Assembly: GCF_037076565.1 (NCBI RefSeq)
Contig: NZ_AP029028.1
Location: forward strand, 1,860,001 to 1,924,000
Direction of reading: 5' to 3'
Source of the DNA: Herbaspirillum sp. DW155
GTDB lineage: Bacteria; Pseudomonadota; Gammaproteobacteria; Burkholderiales; Burkholderiaceae_D
DNA: 64,000 nt
Numbering within the stretch: position 1 is the first letter of the stretch; every line of letters starts with the position of its first letter. The notes below the pieces were generated by a model. The model had not been told where the DNA came from and made no database searches. It saw only the letters and a list, made by a program, of their open reading frames with translations. Shown here one piece after another: positions 56,603 through 64,000 of this stretch. A program made the translations under genes and the position numbers.

Positions 56603-57232
56603 TTACTTGCTGGCAGGCCTGATTGCCGACTTGGGGCGGAAGGCCTTGCACACAGCTTCCACGGTCTCGATATACGGACCGCCGATGAGGTCGATGCAAT
56701 AGGGGATGGCGGCGAAGATGCCCGGCACCTTGACCTTGCCGTCCTGGTCCTTCAAGCCTTCCAGCGTCTCGCGGATGGACTTGGGCTGGCCGGGCAGGTT
56801 CAGCACCAGAGCGGCATGGCCCTCGGTCTCGCGGATCACGGCCACCTGGCGCGAGAGGATCGCGGTGGGCACGAACTGCAGGCTGATCTGGCGCATCTGC
56901 TCCCCAAAGCCCGGCATTTCCTTGGTGCCGATGGCCAGCGTGGCTTCGGGCGTGACGTCGCGCCGCGAAGGGCCGGTACCGCCCGTGGTCAGCACCAGGT
57001 CGCATCGTGCCGCGTCGACCAGTTCCACCAGGGTCTGTTCGATCCGCTCACGTTCATCGGGGATCAGACGGGTTTCGACTTCGAACGGGCTGGACAGCGC
57101 GCTGCCCAGCCATTCCTGCAGGGCCGGGATGCCCTGGTCCTGATAGACGCCACCGGAGGCGCGGTCGGAAACGGAGACCAGGCCCACGCGCAGTACCTCA
57201 CGCGCGACGGGTGCCACGGCTTCAACGCTCAT
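56603..57232 (-). CDS. mog: Molybdopterin adenylyltransferase Mog-like (209 aa)
   Basis: Activates molybdopterin with ATP before molybdenum insertion. Family marks are VGLVSVSDRASGGVYQDQG (15-33), LTTGGTGPSRRDVTPEAT (the MoCF substrate loop) and NLPGQPKSIRETLEGL. Length fits Mog (about 195-210 aa). The ATG at 57232 lies inside the end of yjgA (57222), an 11-bp overlap, so its translation depends on that gene. It serves molybdoenzymes encoded elsewhere. Confidence 0.9.
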   Translation of the reverse strand: MSVEAVAPVAREVLRVGLVSVSDRASGGVYQDQGIPALQEWLGSALSSPFEVETRLIPDERERIEQTLVELVDAARCDLVLTTGGTGPSRRDVTPEATLAIGTKEMPGFGEQMRQISLQFVPTAILSRQVAVIRETEGHAALVLNLPGQPKSIRETLEGLKDQDGKVKVPGIFAAIPYCIDLIGGPYIETVEAVCKAFRPKSAIRPASK

Positions 57233-57827
57233 CGTCGTCCTGCTCATCGTCCTGGTCCCCGGCCGCTTCGCCCTTGGCCAGCGCGGCCTGGGTCTGCAAC
57301 TGCTTGAGGATCTGGAAGATTTCGCGGTAGGCCTTGGGCGGCTTGTTTTCCGCCTGCTCCTTGCGGGCATTGCGGATCAGGGTACGCATGTGCTGCACGT
57401 CCACTTCAGGATGGCGGTTCAGCAGTTCGGTCAGTGCCTGGTCGTCGGCCAGCAGCTTTTCACGGCGGCGTTCCAGCGCGTGCATGGCGGCGGTTTCGGC
57501 CTTGGATGCACCGTGCCAGCTGTCGATGGTCTTCTGGATGATGGCGATCTCGTCGGGTTCGAGCGTGCGCATCTTCTTGCCCACGTATTGCATCTGGCGG
57601 CGGCGGCCTTCGTGATCCTTGATCTGCTGGCATTCGAGGATGGCGTCGCGCACGTCTTCGGGCATGGGGACGCGTTTTACGCGGTCGCGCGGTTCGTTGA
57701 CCAGCGATTCGCCCAGCTTTTGCAGGGCATCCATCTCGCGCTTGAGCTGGGACTTGGAGGGGCGGTCGTATTCCTGTTCGAATTCGCTGGATTGGAATCC
57801 GACAGCGCCGCGATTGGCATTGGGCAT
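57222..57827 (-). CDS. yjgA: Ribosome biogenesis factor YjgA/DarP (201 aa)
   Basis: DUF615 protein that helps late 50S subunit assembly. The core is residues about 25-190: KSQLKREMDALQKLGESLVNEPRDRVKRVPMPEDVRDAI and IDSWHGASKAETAAMHALERRREKLLADDQALTELLNRHPEVD (by key residues). Highly charged and likely helical, with a final acidic tail (DQDDEQDDDER). It is divergent from pmbA, an arrangement common in beta- and gammaproteobacteria, and is followed by mog with an 11-bp overlap. Confidence 0.92.
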   Translation of the reverse strand: MPNANRGAVGFQSSEFEQEYDRPSKSQLKREMDALQKLGESLVNEPRDRVKRVPMPEDVRDAILECQQIKDHEGRRRQMQYVGKKMRTLEPDEIAIIQKTIDSWHGASKAETAAMHALERRREKLLADDQALTELLNRHPEVDVQHMRTLIRNARKEQAENKPPKAYREIFQILKQLQTQAALAKGEAAGDQDDEQDDDER

Positions 57828-57902
57828 ATCGTGAGGTCGAGAAATAAAGCTTAACGGCTGCTATGATAACCGTTTTACCCGGATTTCAGAGAAAACAGGC
57901 TC

Positions 57903-59267
57903 ATGAGCGATACCCCATTCACGCACAGTCAGGACCAGTTGAAGCAGTTGGCGCAGGATGTCCTGCGTTATGCCCGGGACAAGGGCGCCTCGGACGCCGC
58001 CGTCGACATCAGCGAAGGCAGTGGCCTCTCGGTAGCGGTGCGCAAGGGCAAGATCGAGACCATCGAGCAGAACAAGGACAAGGGCATCGGCGTGACGGTG
58101 TTCCTCGGAGAAGGCCGCCAGGTGCGGCGCGGCAACGCCAGCACCTCGGACTTTTCGCAGCAGGCCTTGAAGGAAACGGTCGAGGCCGCCTACAACATCG
58201 CCCGCTTTACCGCCATCGACGACTGCGCCGGCCTGCCCGACGCCGAGATGCTGGAAATGGCCCCGCGCGACCTGAAACTGTTTTCGCCATGGAACATTTC
58301 CGCTGAAGAAGCTGTGGCGCTGGCCCAACGCTGCGAGACCGCGGCGCTCGACACCGATCCGCGCATCACTAACAGCGAAGGCGCCGGCGTCTACGTGCAG
58401 CACTCGCATTTCATCGCAGCCAACAGCCGTGGTTTCATGGGCGGCTATCCGTTCTCACGCCACACCATCTCGGTGGCGCCCATCGCCGGCAAGGGCGCGG
58501 GCATGCAGCGCGATGACTGGTATTCCTCCAAACGCGATCCGAAGAAACTCGCCCAGCCCGAAGCCATCGGCCGCTACGCCGCCGAGCGCGCACTGGCCCG
58601 CCTGAACGCGCGCAAGCTCACTACCCGCAAGTGCCCGGTGCTGTTCGAAGCGCCGCTGGCGGCAGGTCTCCTGGGGGCCTTCGTGCAGGCGGTGTCGGGC
58701 GGTGCGCTGTATCGCAAGTCGACCTTCCTGCTCGATTCGCTGGGCCAGCAGGTCTTTCCCGAGCACATCCAGATCCTGGAAGATCCGCACGTCATCGGCG
58801 GGGTCGGTTCCGCCCCCTTTGACGAAGAAGGCGTGCGCACCGTGCGCCGCGAAGTGGTCAAGGATGGCGTGGTGCAGGGCTACTTCCTCTCGACCTATTC
58901 GGCGCGCAAGCTGGGCATGCAGACCACCGGCAACTCCGGCGGCTCGCACAACCTCACGCTGCGTTCGGACCTGACCACCAAGGCCGATACCTTCAAGGGC
59001 ATGTTGAAGAAGATGGGTACCGGTCTGCTGGTGACCGAGCTGATGGGGCAGGGCGTGAACTACGTGACGGGCGACTATTCGCGTGGTGCATCGGGTTACT
59101 GGGTGGAGAATGGCGTGATCCAGTATCCGGTGGAAGAAATCACCATCGCCGGCAACATGAAGGACATGCTGCGCCAGATCGTGGCCGTGGGTAACGACAC
59201 GCTCATTCGCGGCTCCAAGGAAACGGGTTCCATCCTGCTGGACCACATGACCATCGCTGGCGACTGA
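57903..59267 (+). CDS. pmbA: Metalloprotease subunit PmbA/TldE (454 aa)
   Basis: Partner subunit of the TldD/TldE protease that matures peptide antibiotics and degrades unstructured peptides. Family blocks: VAVRKGKIETIEQNKDKGIGVTVFLGEGR (N-terminal half), GGYPFSRHTISVAPIAGKGAGMQRDDWYS and GNSGGSHNLTLRS. As in other TldE proteins there is no HEXXH zinc motif (that belongs to TldD). The ATG at 57903 is preceded by GAAAACAGGCTC. It is divergent from yjgA. Confidence 0.93.
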   Translation: MSDTPFTHSQDQLKQLAQDVLRYARDKGASDAAVDISEGSGLSVAVRKGKIETIEQNKDKGIGVTVFLGEGRQVRRGNASTSDFSQQALKETVEAAYNIARFTAIDDCAGLPDAEMLEMAPRDLKLFSPWNISAEEAVALAQRCETAALDTDPRITNSEGAGVYVQHSHFIAANSRGFMGGYPFSRHTISVAPIAGKGAGMQRDDWYSSKRDPKKLAQPEAIGRYAAERALARLNARKLTTRKCPVLFEAPLAAGLLGAFVQAVSGGALYRKSTFLLDSLGQQVFPEHIQILEDPHVIGGVGSAPFDEEGVRTVRREVVKDGVVQGYFLSTYSARKLGMQTTGNSGGSHNLTLRSDLTTKADTFKGMLKKMGTGLLVTELMGQGVNYVTGDYSRGASGYWVENGVIQYPVEEITIAGNMKDMLRQIVAVGNDTLIRGSKETGSILLDHMTIAGD

Positions 59268-59346
59268 GCCTGGAGTATGCCGCCCGGGCGCCTGCGGCGC
59301 GCCTGGCGGCACCACGGCCAGCGCCGCCCAACGGGGGAGGCAAGCC

Positions 59347-59838
59347 ATGGACGACATCCACATCCGGCGCGGCTATCTGCCAGGCGCCATCGGACGTGTA
59401 GCCGAACTGCACGCCGCCTATTACACCGAGAACTGGAGCTTCGGGGTGTACTTCGAAGCCCGTATCGCCACCGAGCTGGCGGCCTTCATGAGCCGCTACG
59501 ACGACCGCCGCGACGGTTTCTGGACGGCCACCGTGCACGGCCGCGTCGAAGGTTCGCTGACCATCGACGGCCAGCATGCGCAAGAGCGGGGCGCGTGGCT
59601 GCGCTGGTTCATCGCCTCCGAAAAATTGCGCGGCCGCGGGGTGGGTGATGCCCTGCTGACCGAAGCGATACGCTTCTGCGCCGAATGCGATTATCCGTCG
59701 ATCTACCTGTGGACCTTCGAAGGCCTGCACGCTGCGCACAGCCTTTGCCAGCGCCACGGTTTCGTCCTCGCAGAAGAGCGCATCGGCTCGCATTGGGGGG
59801 TGAAACTCAACGAGCAGCGCTACGAACTGCTGCTGTGA
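59347..59838 (+). CDS. GNAT-family N-acetyltransferase (163 aa)
   Basis: Acetyl-CoA-dependent acetyltransferase. The acetyl-CoA-binding motif A is WFIASEKLRGRGVGDALLTEAI (pattern R-G-x-G-x-x-L; residues about 85-105), and YPSIYLWTFEGLHAAHSLCQRHGFV is motif B. AGGCAAGCC precedes the ATG at 59347. It may be co-transcribed with pmbA (79-nt gap). The acceptor is unknown; similarity in shape to MarR-fused GNATs is noted but no regulator domain is present here. Confidence 0.82.
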   Translation: MDDIHIRRGYLPGAIGRVAELHAAYYTENWSFGVYFEARIATELAAFMSRYDDRRDGFWTATVHGRVEGSLTIDGQHAQERGAWLRWFIASEKLRGRGVGDALLTEAIRFCAECDYPSIYLWTFEGLHAAHSLCQRHGFVLAEERIGSHWGVKLNEQRYELLL

Positions 59839-59920
59839 TGCACTCTGCGGGCTGCGCCATGCAACGCTAAAATGGCGGATTGGCGCAAGCGCGCAACTTC
59901 GGATATCCATTCTCCGCAAC

Positions 59921-61519
59921 ATGGCCCTACATACCGACGCCGCCCACTCCAGCGGCCAAGTCCTGCCGTTCCGCGAATCCCTGCTGGCCACCCTGGGCAT
60001 CTGCTTCGTCATCATGCTGGTGGCGCTGGACCAGACCATCGTCGGTACTGCGCTGCCGACCATCGTGGCTGAGTTGAAGGGCTTCGAACTCTACGCCTGG
60101 GTGGCGACGGCCTACCTGTTGAGCTCGGTGATCACCGTGCCCATCTTCGGACGGCTGGGTGATTACTTCGGCCGCAAGCCCTTCGTGATCGCGTCCATCA
60201 TCGTCTTCGTCGGCGCCTCCGCCTTGTGCGGGATGGCCAACAGCATGCTCTTCCTGGTGCTGGCGCGCGGCCTGCAGGGCATCGGCGGCGGCATGCTGGT
60301 GGGCACCTGTTTCGCGTCCATTGCCGACCTCTTCCCTGATCCGCGCGTACGGTTGCGCTGGCAGATCATCCTGTCGGCCTCTTTCGGCATTGCCACGGCA
60401 GTCGGTCCTTCGCTGGGCGGCTTCCTCACGCAAGGGTTGGGCTGGCGCTGGGTGTTTTACTGCAACCTCCCTATCGGCGTGCTGTCGCTGTTCTTCGTCT
60501 GGCGCTTCGTGCCGCACATCCGCCACATGCAGCATGCTGGCAAGATGCGGCTGGACTGGCCGGGAGCATTGCTGATCTCGCTCTCGCTGGGCAGCCTGCA
60601 ATTGCTGGTGGAGCTCTTGCCCAAGCGTGGCATCACCAGCGGCATGCTGGTCTTGCTGGCGGTATCGGCAGCAGCCTTCTATGCGCTGTGGAAGTGGGAG
60701 CAGCGTGCGGCGCAACCCATCCTGCCCTTCGAGATGCTGCGCGATCGCGCGCTGGCCAGCCTGTTCCTGCTGTCGGTGCTGGCGGGATTCTCCATGTTCT
60801 CGCTGCTGATGTATGCGCCGCTGCTGTTCCAGGGCGGCTTCGGCTTGAGTCCGCGCGAGGCGGGCTTGCTCATCACGCCGCTGGTGGCCTGTATCACCGT
60901 GGCCAGTATCGTCAATGGCCGCATCATCACGCGCATTCCCAATCCCAACCTGATGATGAACCTGGGCTTTGCGCTGATCGCCGCTTCTTGCCTGGGTGTG
61001 GTGCTGAGCGACCGCACCACCGGCAATGGTTTCCTGTTGGCGGTGATGCTGGCCGGTGGGTTCGGGCTTGGTCTGGTGTTGCCCAATCTCACCGTGTTTG
61101 CCCAGCAGGCGGCCGCGCGCGAGCATCTGGGTATTGCCACCGCCTTGCTGCAATCGCTGCGCATGATCGGCGGCATGCTGGGCACGGCCATCACCGGTAC
61201 GCTGGTCAGCCAGATGTATGGAGCGGGCGTGCAGAAGGCCCTGGAAGGGGATCACGCGGCGCAGTGGCTCAAGGACTTCAGCGACCCGGAAGTGCTGGTC
61301 AATCATGACATCCAGTCTGTGCTGCTGGCCCAGCTGATGCGCGCCGGACATGATGGCTCGGCCTTGCTGGAGGCCGCGCGCGAGGCGCTGGTCGGCGCCA
61401 TCCACATGGGTATCGCCATTGCCATCGTGGCTGCGCTGGTGGGACTGTGGATGGTGCGGCGGGTGCCGCCGATCCGCTTTGATCAGGACAAGAAGGTGGA
61501 GCCGGTCATGTCGGAATGA
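59921..61519 (+). CDS. DHA2-family MFS drug exporter, EmrB/QacA-like (532 aa)
   Basis: Fourteen-helix drug:proton antiporter. The first helix holds LDQTIVGTALPTIVAEL, the DHA2 signature with its conserved Asp. Motif A is GRLGDYFGRKPF, and the antiporter motif C region is ASFGIATAVGPSLGGFLTQGLGWRWVFYCNLPIG. It probably exports drugs or metabolites at the inner membrane. No emrA partner is adjacent, so it acts alone or with adaptors elsewhere. A shared terminator lies after it. Confidence 0.9.
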   Translation: MALHTDAAHSSGQVLPFRESLLATLGICFVIMLVALDQTIVGTALPTIVAELKGFELYAWVATAYLLSSVITVPIFGRLGDYFGRKPFVIASIIVFVGASALCGMANSMLFLVLARGLQGIGGGMLVGTCFASIADLFPDPRVRLRWQIILSASFGIATAVGPSLGGFLTQGLGWRWVFYCNLPIGVLSLFFVWRFVPHIRHMQHAGKMRLDWPGALLISLSLGSLQLLVELLPKRGITSGMLVLLAVSAAAFYALWKWEQRAAQPILPFEMLRDRALASLFLLSVLAGFSMFSLLMYAPLLFQGGFGLSPREAGLLITPLVACITVASIVNGRIITRIPNPNLMMNLGFALIAASCLGVVLSDRTTGNGFLLAVMLAGGFGLGLVLPNLTVFAQQAAAREHLGIATALLQSLRMIGGMLGTAITGTLVSQMYGAGVQKALEGDHAAQWLKDFSDPEVLVNHDIQSVLLAQLMRAGHDGSALLEAAREALVGAIHMGIAIAIVAALVGLWMVRRVPPIRFDQDKKVEPVMSE

Positions 61520-61521
61520 AT

Positions 61522-61552
61522 AAAAAACGGGCTGCATGCAGTCCGTTTTTTG
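61522..61552. terminator. Bidirectional terminator between the DHA2 exporter and photolyase genes
   Basis: AAAAAACGG-GCTGCATGCAGT-CCGTTTTTT is nearly self-complementary with A and T tails on both sides. It serves both converging genes. Confidence 0.85.
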
Positions 61553-61560
61553 TGTCCGCC

Positions 61561-63054
61561 TTACTCTGCTTTTTCCGTTTTCTTGACCACCGCATAGCGC
61601 GCCAGCGTGCGTTCGCGCGCCTGCGCATGATCGACGATGGGACGCGGATAGTTCTGCCCCAGCGTTACCCCGGCTGAGAGGCGTTCATCGGGTGTTGCGG
61701 TCCATGGGGCATGGATGCGCTTGTCGGACAGTTTGGCCAGTTGCGGCAGATAGCGGCGGATGAACTTGCCCTCGGGGTCGAATTTCTCCGACTGCGTGAC
61801 CGGATTGAAGATGCGGAAGTAGGGCTGGGCATCGCAGCCTGATGACGAGGCCCACTGCCAGCCGCCGTTGTTGGCAGCCAGGTCGAAGTCGTTGAGATGG
61901 ATCGCAAAATATTTTTCGCCCCGGCGCCAGTCGATGCCCAGGTCCTTGGTCAGGAAGCTGGCCACCACCATGCGCAGGCGGTTGTGCATGTAGCCGGTCT
62001 GGTTGATCTGGGCCATGGCGGCGTCCACCAGCGGATAGCCGGTGCGTCCCTCGCACCAGGCGGCGAAGAGCTCCTCGGCGTGCTGGCCTTGCTCCCACTG
62101 GATGGCGTCGTATTCGGGCTTGAAGGCCTTGGCGGTCACGCGCGGATGATGGTGCAGGATCATGAAATAGAAATCGCGCCAGGTCAGTTCTGACAGCCAT
62201 ATGGAAGCCCCGGCGCCACCTTGCCCCGCACGCATGGCCTGCATGGCCGCGCGCGCGAGCGTGCGGATGGAGACGGTGCCGAAGCGCAGGTGGATCGACA
62301 GATAGGACGGACCCTTCACTGCCGGAAAATCGCGCGCCGTTCCGTAGGCGCCGATCCGGCCCAGGAAGTCCTCCAGCAGGGCATGCGCGCCCGACATGCC
62401 CACAGGAATCTTCAGTTCGTCCAGATTGCTGGGCTGGAAGCCCAGTGCCGCATGCGTGGGGAGGGCTTGCGGCATCGCACCGGGCGGCCTGGCCAGCGCC
62501 TGGAAATATTTTTCGACGGGATAGGGCTTGAGGTAGAAGTCGCCGCCCGCTGCTGCCAGCTTGGCCATCCAGGCATTCTTGTAGGGCGTGAAGACCGAGA
62601 AGGGCTTGGACGATTGGGTCAGCACTTCATCCTTTTCAAAGATCACCTGGTCCTTGTGGCTCAGCAGTTGCGCGCCGGTCTTCTGCAGGGCCCGGGCCAC
62701 GGCTGCATCGCGTTCCGTTGCGGCGGGTTCATAGTCGGTGTTGACGAAGACCGCTTGCACCTCCAGCTCGGCGGCCAGTGCCGCAATGCATGTCACGGCC
62801 GATCCGTGCAGCACGATCAATCCGCCGCCGGCCTTGCGCAAGGCCTGGTCCAGCTCGGCCACGCTGGCCAGCAGGAAATCGACGCGGCGATCCTGCCGTA
62901 CGCCCTCGGCCTTGAGTGCATCGAGGATATCGGTATCGAAGACGAACACGCACCAGACCGCGCGGCTCTGCGAGAGCGCGTAGTAGAGGGCGGCGTGATC
63001 GGTGTGGCGCAGGTCGCGGCGGAACCAGACCAGGGACTTGTCGAAGTGGGGCAT
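61561..63054 (-). CDS. phrB: Deoxyribodipyrimidine photolyase (497 aa)
   Basis: Light-driven repair of cyclobutane pyrimidine dimers. The N-terminal photolyase domain has KSLVWFRRDLRHTDH and an antenna-pigment region, and the FAD-binding domain has the signature LSELTWRDFYFMILHHHPRV, EGRTGYPLVDAAMAQINQTGYMHNRLRMVVASFL and the DFDLAANNGGWQWASSSGCDAQPYFRIFNP block (by key residues). Length is usual for class I CPD photolyases. The ATG at 63054 begins MPHFDKSLVWFRRD, so a longer reading that would add 56 residues is rejected. Confidence 0.93.
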   Translation of the reverse strand: MPHFDKSLVWFRRDLRHTDHAALYYALSQSRAVWCVFVFDTDILDALKAEGVRQDRRVDFLLASVAELDQALRKAGGGLIVLHGSAVTCIAALAAELEVQAVFVNTDYEPAATERDAAVARALQKTGAQLLSHKDQVIFEKDEVLTQSSKPFSVFTPYKNAWMAKLAAAGGDFYLKPYPVEKYFQALARPPGAMPQALPTHAALGFQPSNLDELKIPVGMSGAHALLEDFLGRIGAYGTARDFPAVKGPSYLSIHLRFGTVSIRTLARAAMQAMRAGQGGAGASIWLSELTWRDFYFMILHHHPRVTAKAFKPEYDAIQWEQGQHAEELFAAWCEGRTGYPLVDAAMAQINQTGYMHNRLRMVVASFLTKDLGIDWRRGEKYFAIHLNDFDLAANNGGWQWASSSGCDAQPYFRIFNPVTQSEKFDPEGKFIRRYLPQLAKLSDKRIHAPWTATPDERLSAGVTLGQNYPRPIVDHAQARERTLARYAVVKKTEKAE

Positions 63055-63221
63055 GCGTCGTGATGAAAGATTGAAGAGCCGCCGGGTAGCAGGCTTGGCG
63101 CATGATAAAAGATTTCGCCTGCGCCAATCCGGGTGAGGCTGCCGTGACACGGCTTTGACGCGGAGTGCGTGAATTTGAAGGAGGAGGGCGTAGGCGCCTT
63201 GCTCGTGGACCCCAAAATACA

Positions 63222-63256
63222 AAAGGCCGACTGACTTTCGTCAATCGACCTTTTCT
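63222..63256 (-). terminator. Terminator after tRNA-Leu
   Basis: On the minus strand AAAGGTCGATTGA pairs with TCAGTCGGCCTTT (13 bp with two G-U pairs) around a CGAAAG loop and is followed by TTTTG. It lies just downstream of the tRNA 3' end. Confidence 0.75.
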
Positions 63257-63260
63257 ATTT

Positions 63261-63345
63261 TGGTGCCCACGGAGGGACTCGAACCCCCACACCTCGCGGC
63301 ACATGGACCTGAACCATGCGCGTCTACCAATTCCGCCACGTGGGC
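63261..63345 (-). tRNA. tRNA-Leu (anticodon CAG)
   Basis: The minus strand folds as a class II tRNA of 85 nt. The acceptor GCCCACG pairs with CGTGGGC and is followed by an encoded A-CCA. The anticodon loop TTCAGGT carries CAG between ATGG/CCAT stems. The long variable arm and GGTTCGAGTCC T-loop are present. It reads CUG codons, the main leucine codon of this GC-rich genome. Confidence 0.95.
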
Positions 63346-63566
63346 TGCGCTGTAAAGCGAAGACCGTGATTATAGACAGTCTGGGCGCGCTGTCAACAAC
63401 TTTTTCATTCCCATGAAGCAAATTTCGTTGCAATACGATGCCCATCCCCCTTTTTGCCCCCGTATTGCGGTTAGGTAAATGGCCGCAACTCCGTTACACT
63501 AGGCACATCCGTCGGCCTGGGCACACTTCGCCTTGGCATTTATAACAATTGCGCGAAACGAAACTT

Positions 63567-64000
63567 TTGAGCCAATTTCCCTATTCCATTCCCAGCCGGG
63601 AAGAGATCCTCGGCATCCTGCGTACTTCGTCCGGCGCGCAAAATGCTGCCGCACTGGCAGCCGCGCTCGGCGTCAAGCCCGAAGAAATGGATGGCCTCAC
63701 GCGCCGCCTCAACGCCATGGAACGCGACGGCCAGATCAAGCCGGATCGCGCCGGAAACTACAAGCTGACCCATTCGCCCGATTTCATCCTCGGCCGCGTC
63801 TCGGCCCATCGCGATGGCTTCGGTTTTCTGCTGCCCGATGAAGGAACCGATGACCTGTTCCTGCCCGAGAAGGAAATGCAGAAGGTCATGCACGGCGACC
63901 GCGTGCAGGCGCGCATCACTGGCACCGATCGTCGCGGCCGTCCCGAAGGCACCATCGTCGAAGTGGTGGAGCGCGCCAATACGCACGTGATCGGCCGCCT
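63567..64000 (+). CDS. rnr: Ribonuclease R, N-terminal part (truncated by the window end)
   Basis: 3'-5' exoribonuclease. The visible 144 codons begin LSQFPYSIPSREEILGILR, with a winged-helix segment (AAALGVKPEEMDGLTRRLNAMERDGQI, about 28-55) and the first cold-shock/OB domain (RVSAHRDGFGFLLPDEGTDDLFLP). This is the normal RNase R start; the RNB catalytic domain lies beyond 64000. The start codon is TTG at 63567; another TTG lies 18 nt upstream in frame. No ATG is available and no strong ribosome-binding site is seen. Confidence 0.85.
   Translation, partial: MSQFPYSIPSREEILGILRTSSGAQNAAALAAALGVKPEEMDGLTRRLNAMERDGQIKPDRAGNYKLTHSPDFILGRVSAHRDGFGFLLPDEGTDDLFLPEKEMQKVMHGDRVQARITGTDRRGRPEGTIVEVVERANTHVIGR

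Noticed and set aside
63261..63345. tRNA-Leu as an integration site for a genomic island.
   Set aside because: No integrase, no direct repeat of the tRNA 3' end and no composition change on either side within the window.

Overview
This window looks like the chromosome of a GC-rich betaproteobacterium, most likely Herbaspirillum or a close Oxalobacteraceae/Burkholderiales relative. That assignment comes from gene content and protein style (MocR, FCD-GntR and LysR regulators, several dipeptide ABC systems, the yjgA-pmbA arrangement, a ParC with Gln/Asp in the quinolone region). It was not tested by a search. The DNA is almost fully coding and chromosomal: no CRISPR, no prophage, one intact insertion sequence, one tRNA.

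Layout. (1) 1-9.5 kb: a glycine-zipper lipoprotein whose terminator has been split by an IS1182-type element, a small FUSC-type membrane protein, htpG, and a MocR regulator divergent from a fold-type II PLP dehydratase, a LysE exporter and an EamA exporter. (2) 9.6-15.4 kb: RidA, a class I aminotransferase, a lipoprotein metallo-beta-lactamase-fold hydrolase, a tautomerase divergent from a LysR regulator, a small heat-shock protein with a ROSE-type RNA thermometer, and an Hpt protein. (3) 15.6-22.2 kb: a four-gene exporter operon (outer-membrane factor, HlyD adaptor, double-ATPase/permease fusion, second permease) followed by a tiny membrane protein. (4) 22.3-28 kb, minus strand: an antitoxin fragment and a parE - lytic transglycosylase - parC operon. 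(5) 28-32.9 kb, minus strand: LysR, MFS, DUF2848 and amidase genes. (6) 33.3-42.7 kb, plus strand: rpiR-type regulator, iaaA, gsiABCD, a DmpA/P1 peptidase and a DppA/M55 D-aminopeptidase, nearly all overlapping or closely spaced. (7) 42.7-43.7 kb: a RES/Xre toxin-antitoxin pair with clear operators. (8) 43.7-52.5 kb, minus strand: a second dipeptide ABC operon ending in a gamma-glutamyltransferase, an FCD-GntR regulator and a ketopantoate-reductase-like gene. (9) 52.9-54.8 kb: an OhrR-type MarR regulator and a secreted esterase joined by shared palindromic operators. (10) 55-64 kb: carboxylesterase, secreted hypothetical protein, mog, yjgA, pmbA, GNAT, a DHA2 drug exporter, photolyase, tRNA-Leu(CAG), and the start of rnr.

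The dominant theme is scavenging and export of amino compounds. Two complete peptide importers are each tied to hydrolases for unusual linkages (isoaspartyl, beta- or N-terminal D-residues, gamma-glutamyl). A MocR-controlled dehydratase sits beside a RidA enamine deaminase. The best candidates for new biology are the OhrR-esterase module, the iaaA-gsi-dmpA-dppA module, the lytic transglycosylase between the topoisomerase IV genes, and an antitoxin that appears to have lost its DNA-binding domain in frame.
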